Part shown: positions 52,219-60,670 of the stretch, one piece after another
Layout: every line of letters begins with the position of its first letter
Numbering within the stretch: the first letter of the stretch is position 1
Assembly (NCBI RefSeq): GCF_030519375.1
Contig: NZ_JAUMKB010000014.1
Coordinates: 1-64,000 of the forward strand
From: Mucilaginibacter tolerans
GTDB taxonomy: Bacteria > Bacteroidota > Bacteroidia > Sphingobacteriales > Sphingobacteriaceae
Length of the DNA stretch: 64,000 bases
Reading direction: 5' to 3'
Made by a program: the position numbers and the translations under genes
Notes under the pieces: model-generated
The model's input: only the letters and a program-made list of their open reading frames with translations
Told to the model about the DNA's origin: nothing
Database searches by the model: none

Positions 52219-54090
52219 TTAGCTTTTTATTATTGGTGCGGGCCGACCTCTTTTACCCGTGTCTGGTTTAATTTGTTGCTGACGGTTCCTGGGCGCATTC
52301 GGATTGAAGCCCGGTATCGTATTCTGATTTGCTGGTCGCTGGTTTAAATTCTGTCCAGGCTGTTGCCCGTTGCCATTACCCCTGTTAAACCTCTGATCCT
52401 GCTGAGGATTGTTAGGTTGCTGATTAGGGTTCTGTTGCGGGTTCTGGTTACCATTACCTCTGTTAAACCTTGGATCCTGCTGCGGATTGTTTGGCTGCTG
52501 ATTAGGGTTTTGTTGAGGATTCTGGTTGCCATTGCCTCTGTTAAACCTTTGGTCCTGCTGCGGATTGTTCGGCTGCTGATTAGGGTTTTGTTGAGGGTTC
52601 TGGTTGCCATTGCCTCTGTTAAACCTTGGGTCCTGCTGCGGATTGTTTGGTTGCTGATTAGGGTTCTGTTGAGGGTTCTGGTTGCCATTGCCTCTGTTAA
52701 ACCTTGGGTCCTGCTGCGGATTGTTTGGCTGCTGATTAGGGTTTTGTTGCGGGTTCTGGTTGCCATTGCCTCTGTTAAACCTTGGATCCTGCTGCGTATT
52801 GTTCGGCTGCTGATTAGGGTTCTGTTGCGGGTTCAGGTTACCATTACTTCTGTTAAACCTTGGATCCTGCTGCGGATTGTTCGGCTGCTGATTAGGGCTC
52901 TGTTGAGGGTTCTGGTTACCATTACCTCTGTTAAACCTTGGATCCTGCTGCGGACTGTTCGGCTGTTGATTAGGGTTTTGTTGCGGGTTCTGGTTACCAT
53001 TACCTCTGTTAAACCTTGGATCCTGCTGCGGATTGTTTGGCTGCTGATTAGGGTTCTGTTGAGGGTTCTGGTTGCCATTACCTCTGTTAAACCTTGGATC
53101 CTGCTGCGGACTGTTCGGCTGCTGATTAGGGTTCTGTTGCGGGTTCTGGTTACCATTACCCCTGTTAAACCTTTCGTCCTTGTTCATCTTGTTAGGGTCA
53201 TTACCAGGCCTGTAAGCTTCTACATGTCTTGGTGCAGGTCTACTGTAATTATTATTATTATTATTATTATTATTTCCCTGCGCAGGGATCTGCTGAATAG
53301 CCGGACGGTAAACTGAAAGCTGGTTGTTTGACAAAACCTGTGCACCAGGCCTTGTATTATTGGTTATCCTTACTGCTTGTATGTTAGTGTGCGCTGCGTT
53401 TTCTACCATGCCTACCTGCGGCCCACGGTTATATCGGTAACCTCCATTATTGTTACCGGGGCGGTTATTATTAGCATTGTAATTGTTTACATTATTAACA
53501 ATGGTAATGTTGTTGATGATTGTAGTATTGTGCTGAATATAGTTGTTCACGTTTACCTGGGTCATATGTCTACCTTGTACGACGTTCCAACTATTGGCGG
53601 CAGGCATCCACTGGCCGCTTGCTACTACGTTCATGCTTACGCGCGGGGCAATAGGCGCCCAGCAAAAATTATCATTGTAATTACCCCAGGTAACCCATGC
53701 AGGTGCCCATTCGTGACCGGGTAACCATGCCCAGCCATAATAGTCGTCATAAAACCAGCGCCCATAGTGGAATGGAGCCCAGCCCCAGATATAGTTTGAA
53801 ACCCAGGTCCAGCCGTAGTCGCTGTATACCCAGTAGCCATTGGTAGCATAGGGCCTGAAATCAGGTCCTGCATCCGGAACCCATACGTAGCCATAGTCAG
53901 GGTAATTTACCCAGGTACCGTAAGGAGCGAGTTCATCATAAAATACCTGGTCCGTTTGATAGTTTGTATTATCAAAATTGTCGTTGTATACCGGTTGCGG
54001 TGGAGGCGAATAGGCACTGGTTTGCACCATTGCCGAACAGCCCGCCAGTGATATGGCAGCCGGTATTACTATATATAATATCTTTTTCAT
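52219..54090 (-). CDS. DUF6600 lipoprotein with Asn/Gln/Pro-rich minisatellite tail
   Basis: A 623-residue exported lipoprotein (lipobox SLAGCSA, Cys18). Residues 45-150 form the Trp/Tyr/Gly-rich DUF6600 domain (FYDELAPYGTWVNYPDYGYV, NGYWVYSDYGWTWVS, WGWAPFHYGRWFYDD, WLPGHEWAPAWVTW). An Asn-rich linker with nine consecutive Asn follows. Next come ten copies of a 26-residue unit (RFNRGNGNQNPQQNPNQQPN then N/S-P-Q-Q-D-P/Q), and a short basic tail. The repeat region is low complexity and likely disordered, perhaps in the cell envelope. DUF6600 function is unknown. The DNA repeat is in phase, so copy changes keep the frame. Confidence 0.85.
   Translation of the reverse strand: MKKILYIVIPAAISLAGCSAMVQTSAYSPPPQPVYNDNFDNTNYQTDQVFYDELAPYGTWVNYPDYGYVWVPDAGPDFRPYATNGYWVYSDYGWTWVSNYIWGWAPFHYGRWFYDDYYGWAWLPGHEWAPAWVTWGNYNDNFCWAPIAPRVSMNVVASGQWMPAANSWNVVQGRHMTQVNVNNYIQHNTTIINNITIVNNVNNYNANNNRPGNNNGGYRYNRGPQVGMVENAAHTNIQAVRITNNTRPGAQVLSNNQLSVYRPAIQQIPAQGNNNNNNNNNYSRPAPRHVEAYRPGNDPNKMNKDERFNRGNGNQNPQQNPNQQPNSPQQDPRFNRGNGNQNPQQNPNQQPNNPQQDPRFNRGNGNQNPQQNPNQQPNSPQQDPRFNRGNGNQNPQQSPNQQPNNPQQDPRFNRSNGNLNPQQNPNQQPNNTQQDPRFNRGNGNQNPQQNPNQQPNNPQQDPRFNRGNGNQNPQQNPNQQPNNPQQDPRFNRGNGNQNPQQNPNQQPNNPQQDQRFNRGNGNQNPQQNPNQQPNNPQQDPRFNRGNGNQNPQQNPNQQPNNPQQDQRFNRGNGNGQQPGQNLNQRPANQNTIPGFNPNAPRNRQQQIKPDTGKRGRPAPIIKS
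52377..53165 (-). repeat. Coding minisatellite, ten 78-bp copies
   Basis: About 780 bp of tandem 78-bp units (26 codons) plus a degenerate eleventh, inside the DUF6600 gene. Copies differ at scattered third positions and a few codons (NSP versus NNP, DP versus DQ, one copy with SNGNL). All three frames of both strands stay largely open, producing false ORFs. Confidence 0.9.
53248..53274 (-). repeat. (ATT)9 triplet microsatellite
   Basis: Nine ATT triplets on the plus strand encode nine Asn residues in the DUF6600 protein. Slippage would change length without a frameshift. Confidence 0.85.
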
Positions 54091-54108
54091 GATTGTAATT
54101 GCTAAAAT

Positions 54109-54131
54109 ATACTTATGAAATTTATAAGTAT
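54109..54131. promoter_or_regulatory. Inverted repeat upstream of the DUF6600 gene
   Basis: ATACTTAT (54109-54116) and ATAAGTAT (54124-54131), with a 7-bp spacer, lie 19-41 bp before the start, overlapping a TATATTTT element. Possible operator. Confidence 0.35.
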
Positions 54132-54225
54132 GACAATTGCTGGTTCAATTAGTTTAAGCTATATGCCAACAATATTAACAAGATATTTTAATATATAATT
54201 TACGCATAGATATTTAGCTTGGAGC

Positions 54226-54260
54226 AAAAAAAAGCCATATAGCATTAGGTGCCATATAGC
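54226..54260 (-). terminator. Terminator of the DUF1761 gene
   Basis: On the minus strand, two GCTATATGGC copies (54251-54260 and 54234-54243) can pair over 10 bp with two G-U wobbles, followed by eight T residues (54226-54233). Confidence 0.65.
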
Positions 54261-54292
54261 TTCTTGAATATCAATTGAATATAATATCGCGT

Positions 54293-54697
54293 TTACCTCC
54301 AGGCGCCAATAATAAGCCCCATTAGTGTTAGCGAAACAATGCTGTACCCGCCGTTAATGAAAATATGGCGCCAGCCTTTGAGCTCAAATAAACTGTGAAT
54401 GGCAATGGCGCAAAACGTCCATATCCCGGCAAGGAAACCTGCGGTAGCACCCCATGAGGCTGTCGTCTTCGCGTCAGCCAGGAACATAGCAAGATTTACA
54501 GCCATAAGCAGTGAGAAAATAAGAGTGAAACCGAATATCTTGCCTTTGTTACCCTGCTTTATTTGTTCCTCAGATAGGTTGCTGTCTACCATCCAGGCAT
54601 TACCAAAAATTGGGCGCGAATACCAGACACCACCTACCGCAAAAGCGGAGAGGCCCGCAACAATCACTGCGAGCCAGTTGATCAGAGAGAAGTTCAT
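54293..54697 (-). CDS. DUF1761 small membrane protein
   Basis: A 134-residue integral membrane protein with four predicted helices. It begins FSLINWLAVIVAGLSAFAVGGVWYS, the DUF1761 hallmark with its FxxGxxWYS motif, and ends with YSIVSLTLMGLIIGAW. Members are found widely in bacteria without a known role. It is a single gene with its own terminator, 52 bp from the MG2-like gene on the same strand. Confidence 0.85.
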   Translation of the reverse strand: MNFSLINWLAVIVAGLSAFAVGGVWYSRPIFGNAWMVDSNLSEEQIKQGNKGKIFGFTLIFSLLMAVNLAMFLADAKTTASWGATAGFLAGIWTFCAIAIHSLFELKGWRHIFINGGYSIVSLTLMGLIIGAWR

Positions 54698-54749
54698 TTG
54701 TTTAAAGGTTTAATTTAAGTTTAAATAAATTTATGAAAATTTATCTAAA

Positions 54750-57476
54750 CTATTGAACCTTATAACGGTAAACATAGCGGCCAATATTGCCGTCTTTATC
54801 AATGCCTTCGATAATGGCCTTGTAGGTTCCTGTTCCGTCAGAGTTGAAGAACTCAAAGGCTGCATTACCAGCTTTGTCTGTTACTATAACAGGGTTCCAG
54901 TATATGGTGCTGCGGAAATCACTACCTGCCGAATTGGTTGAAGTACTTTCATATTTTGGCGAATAAAATGTACGGGCAGTGCTATAGCCACCAGGTATAA
55001 ACTCTATTTCATTGTTTTTTGGCAGCATAGCCAATAGCTCATCCTTCGATATTTTTTCGCCTTTAGGTATTTTTTTAATATTCACCACTAAAACGCCACT
55101 TGTTCCTGTAGTTCTATTAATGTTTGTAAAGCCGTCATTGTTAAATATTTCAACAGACTCCACCATTTTCGGGTCAACATTGTACAAATAACTAAAATCT
55201 ACCGGCATACCATTAACATAATAGGCAACCGGAGTTCTTTTACCACCATTGTATTCTCTTGTAATGTAAAAATTATTGTTGTCATAAGTTAATCCAAGGC
55301 CAGCGCCTACCAGGCAATCGCTAAAAGAGTTGCAATCTTTAAACCTATCGCCGGGAATTTCGTGATCAGCCAGCATGCTTAATCCGGTTAAACTACTATA
55401 ATCTGCATGACTGACTTTTTTAATGTTCGGTTTGGCCTTGATAACCACGCCCTCCAGTACTCGTGGTACATTTAGTTGTTTTTTATTATTTTGTAAATAG
55501 GGGCGAAGGGTACTGTCGATATTGGTTATCTCGCCGACCGGATTAATGTATACTGTAGAAGGCGGGGCGACTAATGGATCTATACTAAGCATCAGGCTGC
55601 TACTGTTTGGATTATCGCGTGCTGTGATTTTTATGCTTGATGTATCAGAAACAAGGACATTCGGAAACCTGAATGCGCCATTCGCATCGGTAACGGTTTG
55701 TGTAGAGTAAGCCTTATCAGGAATAAATAAGCGAATATTGCCCCGGGCTATGGGTAAGCCCGTATTATTACGGAGGATACCTGAGATCGCTATACCTTGC
55801 TCTGGTAAAAAGGCTATCGGGGGAATTTTGTCTGCCAATAAATTTTTATAGGTAAAGCGACGATAGCCTTGTGTTAGCATTAGGACGTCAAGATCATTTA
55901 TACTATTGTCATCATGATGATTAAAATAATAGCCGGGTTTTTCGATATAGCCCCTTAGGTCAGATGATAAAAGCAGCTGGCTTAATATATTAGGGGCATC
56001 GTCATCGTCATAAGGTACAATTGACTCATTGATTACTGATACTGAAAAGTTTCCCTCAGAAGGTAATACTTTATTTTTAGCTGATACAAGCACCCGCGTT
56101 TTTTGCCTGCGTGAATACGCAGACTGATCGGTTTTCATGCTAAGATTAAGCTGATCATTATTCTGAATAAAAACTACCCGCTCGCCTAATGGCGAACCTT
56201 TGTACGAGAAAATAGTGATCTGTAAAATACCTGTCGGGAATTTACTTTTTGCTATGGTAGCTGAATAACTGATATTTTGTAATACTGTTTGTGCTGCATA
56301 ACATACCACGCCGCCGCTTTGAGCCATAACATAAAATGTCCGGCCCCGGTTCTTCTGAAAAAATCCCTCGTTGGTCGTTATTTTTATACTTAGGCTATCC
56401 TTCGCATTGTTGTTTACAGACAGGTTAATTCCTTCAGCGCGCACGTTGGGCAGATCAAAACTGCTCTGCGAGCCATCGGCAAAGGTAAAATTGGCTTTGT
56501 AGGTTTTGCCATTCTCCGGTGTCAGGGCAAATGCCCCCATACCCAAATGCTGCGATTCAAAATTAGCCACCACAGTACCATTATTATCAACAATGGTCCC
56601 TTTTGAATCAATCCCCAGGCCATCAGGTTTGATTGCCTTAAATGCTACTCTTGATCTGATGCCACTGATCAGATAACCTCCTTCAGGAAAGAACTGGGCA
56701 TCAATGCCCGGTGGAGTTAATTGTATCGGGAAGACCTTTGTGACGGTCTTCTTGTCTTCCAGCTCGAGATCTGCGCTGATGGTGCTTGAATTTAATTCAG
56801 CGGGCTTTTCACTCGTGAAACTGATACTCACCACTCCGTTTTGATTGGTTTCGCCTTTCCCTTTGCTTATTGTGCCATCATCATTTAGTGCCTTCCAACT
56901 CACCTTTTTATTCGCATAGGGTTTGCCATCTTCGTCTTTGTAAACTATTTCTGCGTTTATTTTATCAACTTTTTCGGATATCGAGTTTTTGAAAGTAATA
57001 CGCGGTAATACCAGGCCAGGATTATTGGCTCCAACGGTGATCGTTTTGTTAAAAAAGTAAGCCTGATCAGCATTGCGCATCCAGCGCGTATAAGCTCTTA
57101 CATGAAAATTTCCACGCTTAGCAAAATCAGGTGTCAGGATAAGAGAACCGATTGCTATACCATTTACAATTTGCAGTTTTAATTCTCTGGGTAACTGTCC
57201 TTCGTTAATAAAATCCACATATAAAATCTTGCTTAGTGTAGTTGGCTGATGCAAGTCAACGGTGACATAAGCTTTAAACCAGATCGTATCGTTTACGGCG
57301 TAATAAGGTTTATCAAAATGGATATAAACCTTTTCGACAGGACGATCGTTAGTTAGTTTTTGGGTTTTGGCTATAATGGTAGTCAGTGGAATACTATCGC
57401 GCTGTGCAAAAGCCGCAAAATGCATGATAGTAAGTGACGTTAACAGAACAAGTAAAAATTTTCTTAAATTCATCAA
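54750..57476 (-). CDS. MG2-like / TonB-plug-like large envelope protein
   Basis: A 908-residue exported protein (signal peptide ending FAAFAQ, about residue 24). The N-terminal part has the MG2-type macroglobulin opening KVYIHFDKPYYAVNDTIWFKAYV, then several beta-sandwich domains (GNFHVRAYTRW, PEGGYLISGIRSRVAFKAI). A carboxypeptidase-like regulatory domain (ISGILRNNTGLPIARGNIRL) comes next. Near the C-terminus is a plug-like region (DFSYLYNVDPKMVESVEIFN, GTSGVLVVNIKKIP) without any barrel after it. Such proteins are frequent in Sphingobacteriales and are often named as TonB receptors, but this one cannot be a channel. It may act as a periplasmic or surface accessory protein. Function unknown. 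Confidence 0.75.
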   Translation of the reverse strand: MMNLRKFLLVLLTSLTIMHFAAFAQRDSIPLTTIIAKTQKLTNDRPVEKVYIHFDKPYYAVNDTIWFKAYVTVDLHQPTTLSKILYVDFINEGQLPRELKLQIVNGIAIGSLILTPDFAKRGNFHVRAYTRWMRNADQAYFFNKTITVGANNPGLVLPRITFKNSISEKVDKINAEIVYKDEDGKPYANKKVSWKALNDDGTISKGKGETNQNGVVSISFTSEKPAELNSSTISADLELEDKKTVTKVFPIQLTPPGIDAQFFPEGGYLISGIRSRVAFKAIKPDGLGIDSKGTIVDNNGTVVANFESQHLGMGAFALTPENGKTYKANFTFADGSQSSFDLPNVRAEGINLSVNNNAKDSLSIKITTNEGFFQKNRGRTFYVMAQSGGVVCYAAQTVLQNISYSATIAKSKFPTGILQITIFSYKGSPLGERVVFIQNNDQLNLSMKTDQSAYSRRQKTRVLVSAKNKVLPSEGNFSVSVINESIVPYDDDDAPNILSQLLLSSDLRGYIEKPGYYFNHHDDNSINDLDVLMLTQGYRRFTYKNLLADKIPPIAFLPEQGIAISGILRNNTGLPIARGNIRLFIPDKAYSTQTVTDANGAFRFPNVLVSDTSSIKITARDNPNSSSLMLSIDPLVAPPSTVYINPVGEITNIDSTLRPYLQNNKKQLNVPRVLEGVVIKAKPNIKKVSHADYSSLTGLSMLADHEIPGDRFKDCNSFSDCLVGAGLGLTYDNNNFYITREYNGGKRTPVAYYVNGMPVDFSYLYNVDPKMVESVEIFNNDGFTNINRTTGTSGVLVVNIKKIPKGEKISKDELLAMLPKNNEIEFIPGGYSTARTFYSPKYESTSTNSAGSDFRSTIYWNPVIVTDKAGNAAFEFFNSDGTGTYKAIIEGIDKDGNIGRYVYRYKVQ

Positions 57477-57564
57477 AATTGGTGTATCAAAGGTGCCGGC
57501 TAAATATAGCTATTTCAGGCAAGAGGCCATGAAATAAGGCCCGGGTTTAACATTTTTTTACAAT

Positions 57565-57578
57565 TGTTACCGGTAACA
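57565..57578. promoter_or_regulatory. Perfect 14-bp palindrome, possible LacI-type operator
   Basis: TGTTACCGGTAACA is a perfect palindrome with a central CG, the form of LacI/GalR-family operators. It lies in the divergent region between the MG2-like and CHAD genes, 77 bp before the CHAD start. No LacI-family gene is in the window. Confidence 0.5.
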
Positions 57579-57654
57579 GTACGGAAAATCTAACGTATAC
57601 CTCAAAAATAAAGTGTAGACGCAGTAGAAATGTTACGTTGAGGATTTTGGATAA

Positions 57655-58443
57655 ATGAAGAAGAAAAAAGAAAAGATCTATTTCAAAGATCAGTGGGCGG
57701 GAATGACCGATCATCTGAAGAAATTTATAGAGAGTGGCGAGCAGGAAGAATTGCACCTTTTTCGCGTGCAGGTAAAAAAACTGCGGGCCATGCTGGAGCT
57801 TTTGGACATCAATTCAACAAAACATCCTTTAAAAAGAGACTTTAAACCGGTAAGGAAGATATTTAAACGTTGTGGCGAGATACGCAATGCCTTTATCAAT
57901 CTGCAATATGGCCAGCGTTTTCAGTTTAAGAATGAAGACTTTTTCATGAATCATTTGTATGAGATAGAAAAAGGCACACAGGAGGTAAAAGAGCTTGGGA
58001 AAGAATATCTGAACACAATGAAGACCGCTTATAATGACATAGGTGACGACCTTGAGCCGGTAGATAATAAGGACATTGTGCAGTTTTATAAAACGAAACT
58101 GTATAGTATTGCTTCATCATTAGAAAACCTCCAGTTTACCGATGAATTGCATGCTACCCGTAAACAGATTAAAACCCTGATGTACAACCGTAAAATAGCT
58201 CACGATGCATTAGACGGCAAACTACAGATCAGTAATGATTACCTCGATAAATTGCAGACACTTATAGGCGACTGGCATGATAATGTGCTGGCGATGGAAT
58301 TGTTTTCTTCAGCCGGGTTTAATTCAAAACCGGTTATTACAAAAATCAAAAGTCAGAATACCCGGTTAAAAAGAGCCATTGCTGCATTGGCACACGATTT
58401 TGAACGAAAAGCTATCCTGGCACAACAATTGACCATGCATTAA
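57655..58443 (+). CDS. CHAD domain protein
   Basis: A 262-residue all-helical protein of the CHAD family (conserved histidine alpha-helical domain). Visible features are an N-terminal basic segment, EQEELHLFRVQVKKLRAMLELL with the key His and Lys/Arg pattern, KRCGEIRNAFINL, ELHATRKQIKTLMYN, and the LIGDWHDNVLAMELF segment with a second conserved His. CHAD domains bind polyphosphate through basic residues. The CYTH gene starts 4 bp after its stop, and CHAD and CYTH are often fused in one protein elsewhere, so the two products are expected to work together in polyphosphate or triphosphate metabolism. Confidence 0.85.
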   Translation: MKKKKEKIYFKDQWAGMTDHLKKFIESGEQEELHLFRVQVKKLRAMLELLDINSTKHPLKRDFKPVRKIFKRCGEIRNAFINLQYGQRFQFKNEDFFMNHLYEIEKGTQEVKELGKEYLNTMKTAYNDIGDDLEPVDNKDIVQFYKTKLYSIASSLENLQFTDELHATRKQIKTLMYNRKIAHDALDGKLQISNDYLDKLQTLIGDWHDNVLAMELFSSAGFNSKPVITKIKSQNTRLKRAIAALAHDFERKAILAQQLTMH

Positions 58444-58447
58444 AACA

Positions 58448-58921
58448 ATGGGACTCGAGATAGAACGCAAATTTTTGGTAGACCATGAAAAATGGGAGGG
58501 GGTAGAAAAACCGATGGGCATTTCTTACCGCCAGGGGTATATGCTGCGGGATGATCAGCAAACTATCCGGGTAAGAGTCTCGGATAAGAAAGGATACCTG
58601 AACTTTAAAAGCAAGATATCCGGCCTAAGCCGTAAAGAGTATGAATATGAAATTCCACTGGATGATGGCCTTGAAATATTAAAAGCCTTTACTACTAATG
58701 GTACCGAGAAAATTCGATACCTGGTTCCATTTAAAGGTAAAATATGGGAAGTGGATGTTTTTTCGGGCGATAATGATGGCTTAATCGTTGCCGAAATTGA
58801 ACTAAAAAGCGAAATAGAAGAATTCGAAAAACCTGATTGGGTAACCACTGAAGTGACCTATGACGGACGTTATACCAATGCAAGCTTGTCGATATATCCA
58901 TACAAGGATTGGCGCGTGTAA
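58448..58921 (+). CDS. CYTH domain protein, inorganic triphosphatase-like
   Basis: A 157-residue triphosphate tunnel metalloenzyme. The ExExK signature is at the N-terminus (GLEIERKFLV: Glu4, Glu6, Lys8). Further conserved charged strands are RQGYMLRDDQQTIRVRV, GYLNFKSKISGLSRKEYEYEI, KIRYLVPFKGKIWEVDVFSG, and the LIVAEIELKSEIEEFEKPDWV block. The short length fits the stand-alone YgiF/NeuTTM-like group, which cleaves inorganic triphosphate. Class IV adenylate cyclase or thiamine triphosphatase activities are the alternatives. Directly follows a CHAD gene. Confidence 0.88.
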   Translation: MGLEIERKFLVDHEKWEGVEKPMGISYRQGYMLRDDQQTIRVRVSDKKGYLNFKSKISGLSRKEYEYEIPLDDGLEILKAFTTNGTEKIRYLVPFKGKIWEVDVFSGDNDGLIVAEIELKSEIEEFEKPDWVTTEVTYDGRYTNASLSIYPYKDWRV

Positions 58922-58991
58922 TAATTTGGTTATCTGCAATAAATCTTTTCCCGATTTGCTATCTTCATAGCATTAACCAATCACCCTGAGT

Positions 58992-59858
58992 ATGAAAACT
59001 GTTCTATTTTTTGTCCTTTTTTTTGTTTGCGGTTATGCCTTCGCACAGGATGTCCCAGCCCGCTGGGACGAACTGACAGCAACTGATTTTCCTGTTGCCT
59101 TAGACAAATCATCACAAACCTGCATTTTACCATTTGGCATATTAGAAAAGCACGGTCCTCATTCGCCGATCGGGACTGACTTGATCCATGTTCGCGAATG
59201 GGCTGCCAGAGCAACTAAGCAGGAATATGCTGTTGTATTCCCCGATTATTTTTATGGGCAGATCAATGAAGCCAAACAACAATTAGGCACTTTTGCTTTG
59301 CCAAGCCGCGTAATATATGACTTGCTGGAAGCTACCTGCGATGAGATTGCCCGTAATGGGTTCAAGAAAATAGTAATCTTAAACGGACATGGTGGCAATC
59401 CGGAATTTATCCGGTTTTTCATGCAGTCTTTTCTGAATAAAAGGCACAACTACGTCATCTATTTTTATACACCTGGTACAGACGATGACTATGCCAAACA
59501 ATACCGCCAGATGCATAAATCAGATATGAAAACCGATCAGCATGCAGGCGAAAGTGAAACATCGGTATTGATGTATTATCGTCCCGACCTGATGCGTATG
59601 GACAGGGCAACCGCACAGTCAGGAGCCGATCAGAAAAGATTGAACATCCCTAATTTGTATACGCCCATCTGGTGGTATGCATCCTATCCGAACCATTATG
59701 CAGGCGAGGGCGACAAGGCAACACCTGAGTTTGGGAAGTTTATTACCGATCATGAAATCGCTTCGTTCATCAAGGCTTTAAAAGAAGTAAAGGCCGATGA
59801 AACGACCCTCAAGCTGCAAAACGAATATTATGATAGGGTAGATAACCTGGTAAAATAA
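58992..59858 (+). CDS. Secreted creatininase-family metal hydrolase
   Basis: A 288-residue protein with a signal peptide ending YAFAQ (residues 1-19). The creatininase-family metal motif is FGILEKHGPHSPIGTDL (Glu52, His54, Asp63 as candidate ligands), followed by IVILNGHGGNPEFIRFFMQ and DQHAGESETSVLMYYRPDL. Family members hydrolyse cyclic amides (creatinine) or deformylate pathway intermediates. An exported form with a signal peptide is characteristic of Bacteroidota members of unknown substrate. It is a single gene. Confidence 0.82.
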   Translation: MKTVLFFVLFFVCGYAFAQDVPARWDELTATDFPVALDKSSQTCILPFGILEKHGPHSPIGTDLIHVREWAARATKQEYAVVFPDYFYGQINEAKQQLGTFALPSRVIYDLLEATCDEIARNGFKKIVILNGHGGNPEFIRFFMQSFLNKRHNYVIYFYTPGTDDDYAKQYRQMHKSDMKTDQHAGESETSVLMYYRPDLMRMDRATAQSGADQKRLNIPNLYTPIWWYASYPNHYAGEGDKATPEFGKFITDHEIASFIKALKEVKADETTLKLQNEYYDRVDNLVK

Positions 59859-59975
59859 TTCATTGGGATTCACTCGATTATATCATAGCCGGGCGAATCT
59901 CTTAACCTTGAGGCAACCCTTTTTCGTATGAATGCGTGATGACTGTATATACATACACAGTTAAAACACATTTTT

Positions 59976-60353
59976 ATGAAAACTAAAATCATTTCTTTGG
60001 CTCTCGTGATAGCATGCAGCCTCTTTTTGTTGGCAGGTTGTGGTGGTAAGAGCTCCAATAATTCAATGAATCCAACATCTTCCGGAAATACCCCTGTTGC
60101 AGCAGCTTCAGTAAGTATAGAAAATTTTGCTTTTTCGCCAGCGACCGTGCATGTTAAAATAGGAGGTACGGTCACCTGGACAAACAAAGATGCCAGCCCG
60201 CATACAGCCACCGATCTTGGTGGAAGCTTTGACAGCGGAAGCCTGAACACCGATCAGACCTTTAAAAAAGCGTTCTCAACGGCAGGGACCTATACCTATC
60301 ATTGCACTATACATTCTATGATGGCCAATGCCACTGTTATAGTTGGTAACTAA
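59976..60353 (+). CDS. Cupredoxin (plastocyanin/amicyanin-like) lipoprotein
   Basis: A 125-residue blue copper protein. The lipobox is before Cys22 (LLAGC). The cupredoxin domain begins at about residue 45 (VSIENFAFSPATVHVKIGGT, VTWTNKD). The type 1 copper ligands are His76 (ASPHTATD), Cys110, His113 and Met116 in YHCTIHSMM, with the C-x2-H-x2-M spacing of amicyanin. It probably carries electrons or copper in the periplasm, anchored to a membrane. It is followed by a strong bidirectional terminator and has no redox partner nearby. Confidence 0.88.
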   Translation: MKTKIISLALVIACSLFLLAGCGGKSSNNSMNPTSSGNTPVAAASVSIENFAFSPATVHVKIGGTVTWTNKDASPHTATDLGGSFDSGSLNTDQTFKKAFSTAGTYTYHCTIHSMMANATVIVGN

Positions 60354-60367
60354 AAAAGTATACTCAA

Positions 60368-60406
60368 AAATAAGCCCCGCTACCGTCCTGGTAGCAGGGC
60401 TTATTT
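60368..60406. terminator. Bidirectional intrinsic terminator
   Basis: AAATAAGCCCCGCTACC (60368-60384) pairs with GGTAGCAGGGCTTATTT (60390-60406), one mismatch, between the convergent cupredoxin and small minus-strand genes. Confidence 0.85.
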
Positions 60407-60457
60407 ATTTGTACCAAAGCATCACAGATGCCAGCGGCATGATCAGGAGGAGATTGA

Positions 60458-60670
60458 CTACCAGCCGATGCCTTTTTTAGCATTGCCATTTTTAATGTGA
60501 CCTTCGGCGGTAGCTTTACTCATGATAGCTGACATTTTATTGCCTGCACTATCTTTACCACTTGCAATGTACCTGCCTGACTTTACATCAATAACCGGAT
60601 CGATCATCGGAACATTTTTAGTCTTGGTTTTTACTGAATACGCGGTTATTCCGCTCCCTGTTGTTGCCAT
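60458..60670 (-). CDS. Small hypothetical protein
   Basis: A 70-residue protein with no signal or membrane segment (MATTGSGITAYSVKTKTKN, then VIDVKSGRYIASGKDSAGNK and a Lys/Ala-rich end, SKATAEGHIKNGNAKKGIGW). It has a plausible composition for a cytoplasmic protein, with a strand-rich N-terminal half and a helical C-terminal half. It is bounded by a terminator downstream and a long non-coding region upstream. I do not recognise a family. It could bind nucleic acid given its basic character; that is only a guess. Confidence 0.6.
   Translation of the reverse strand: MATTGSGITAYSVKTKTKNVPMIDPVIDVKSGRYIASGKDSAGNKMSAIMSKATAEGHIKNGNAKKGIGW

Noticed and set aside
52377-53165. CRISPR array
   Set aside because: The units are contiguous 78-bp tandem copies with no unique spacers, lie in a coding frame, and no cas gene is present.
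52363-53316. 317-codon plus-strand frame across the 78-bp repeats
   Set aside because: The repeat length is a multiple of three, so antisense frames stay open. The product is a monotonous Leu/Ile/Arg repeat with no start context or family.
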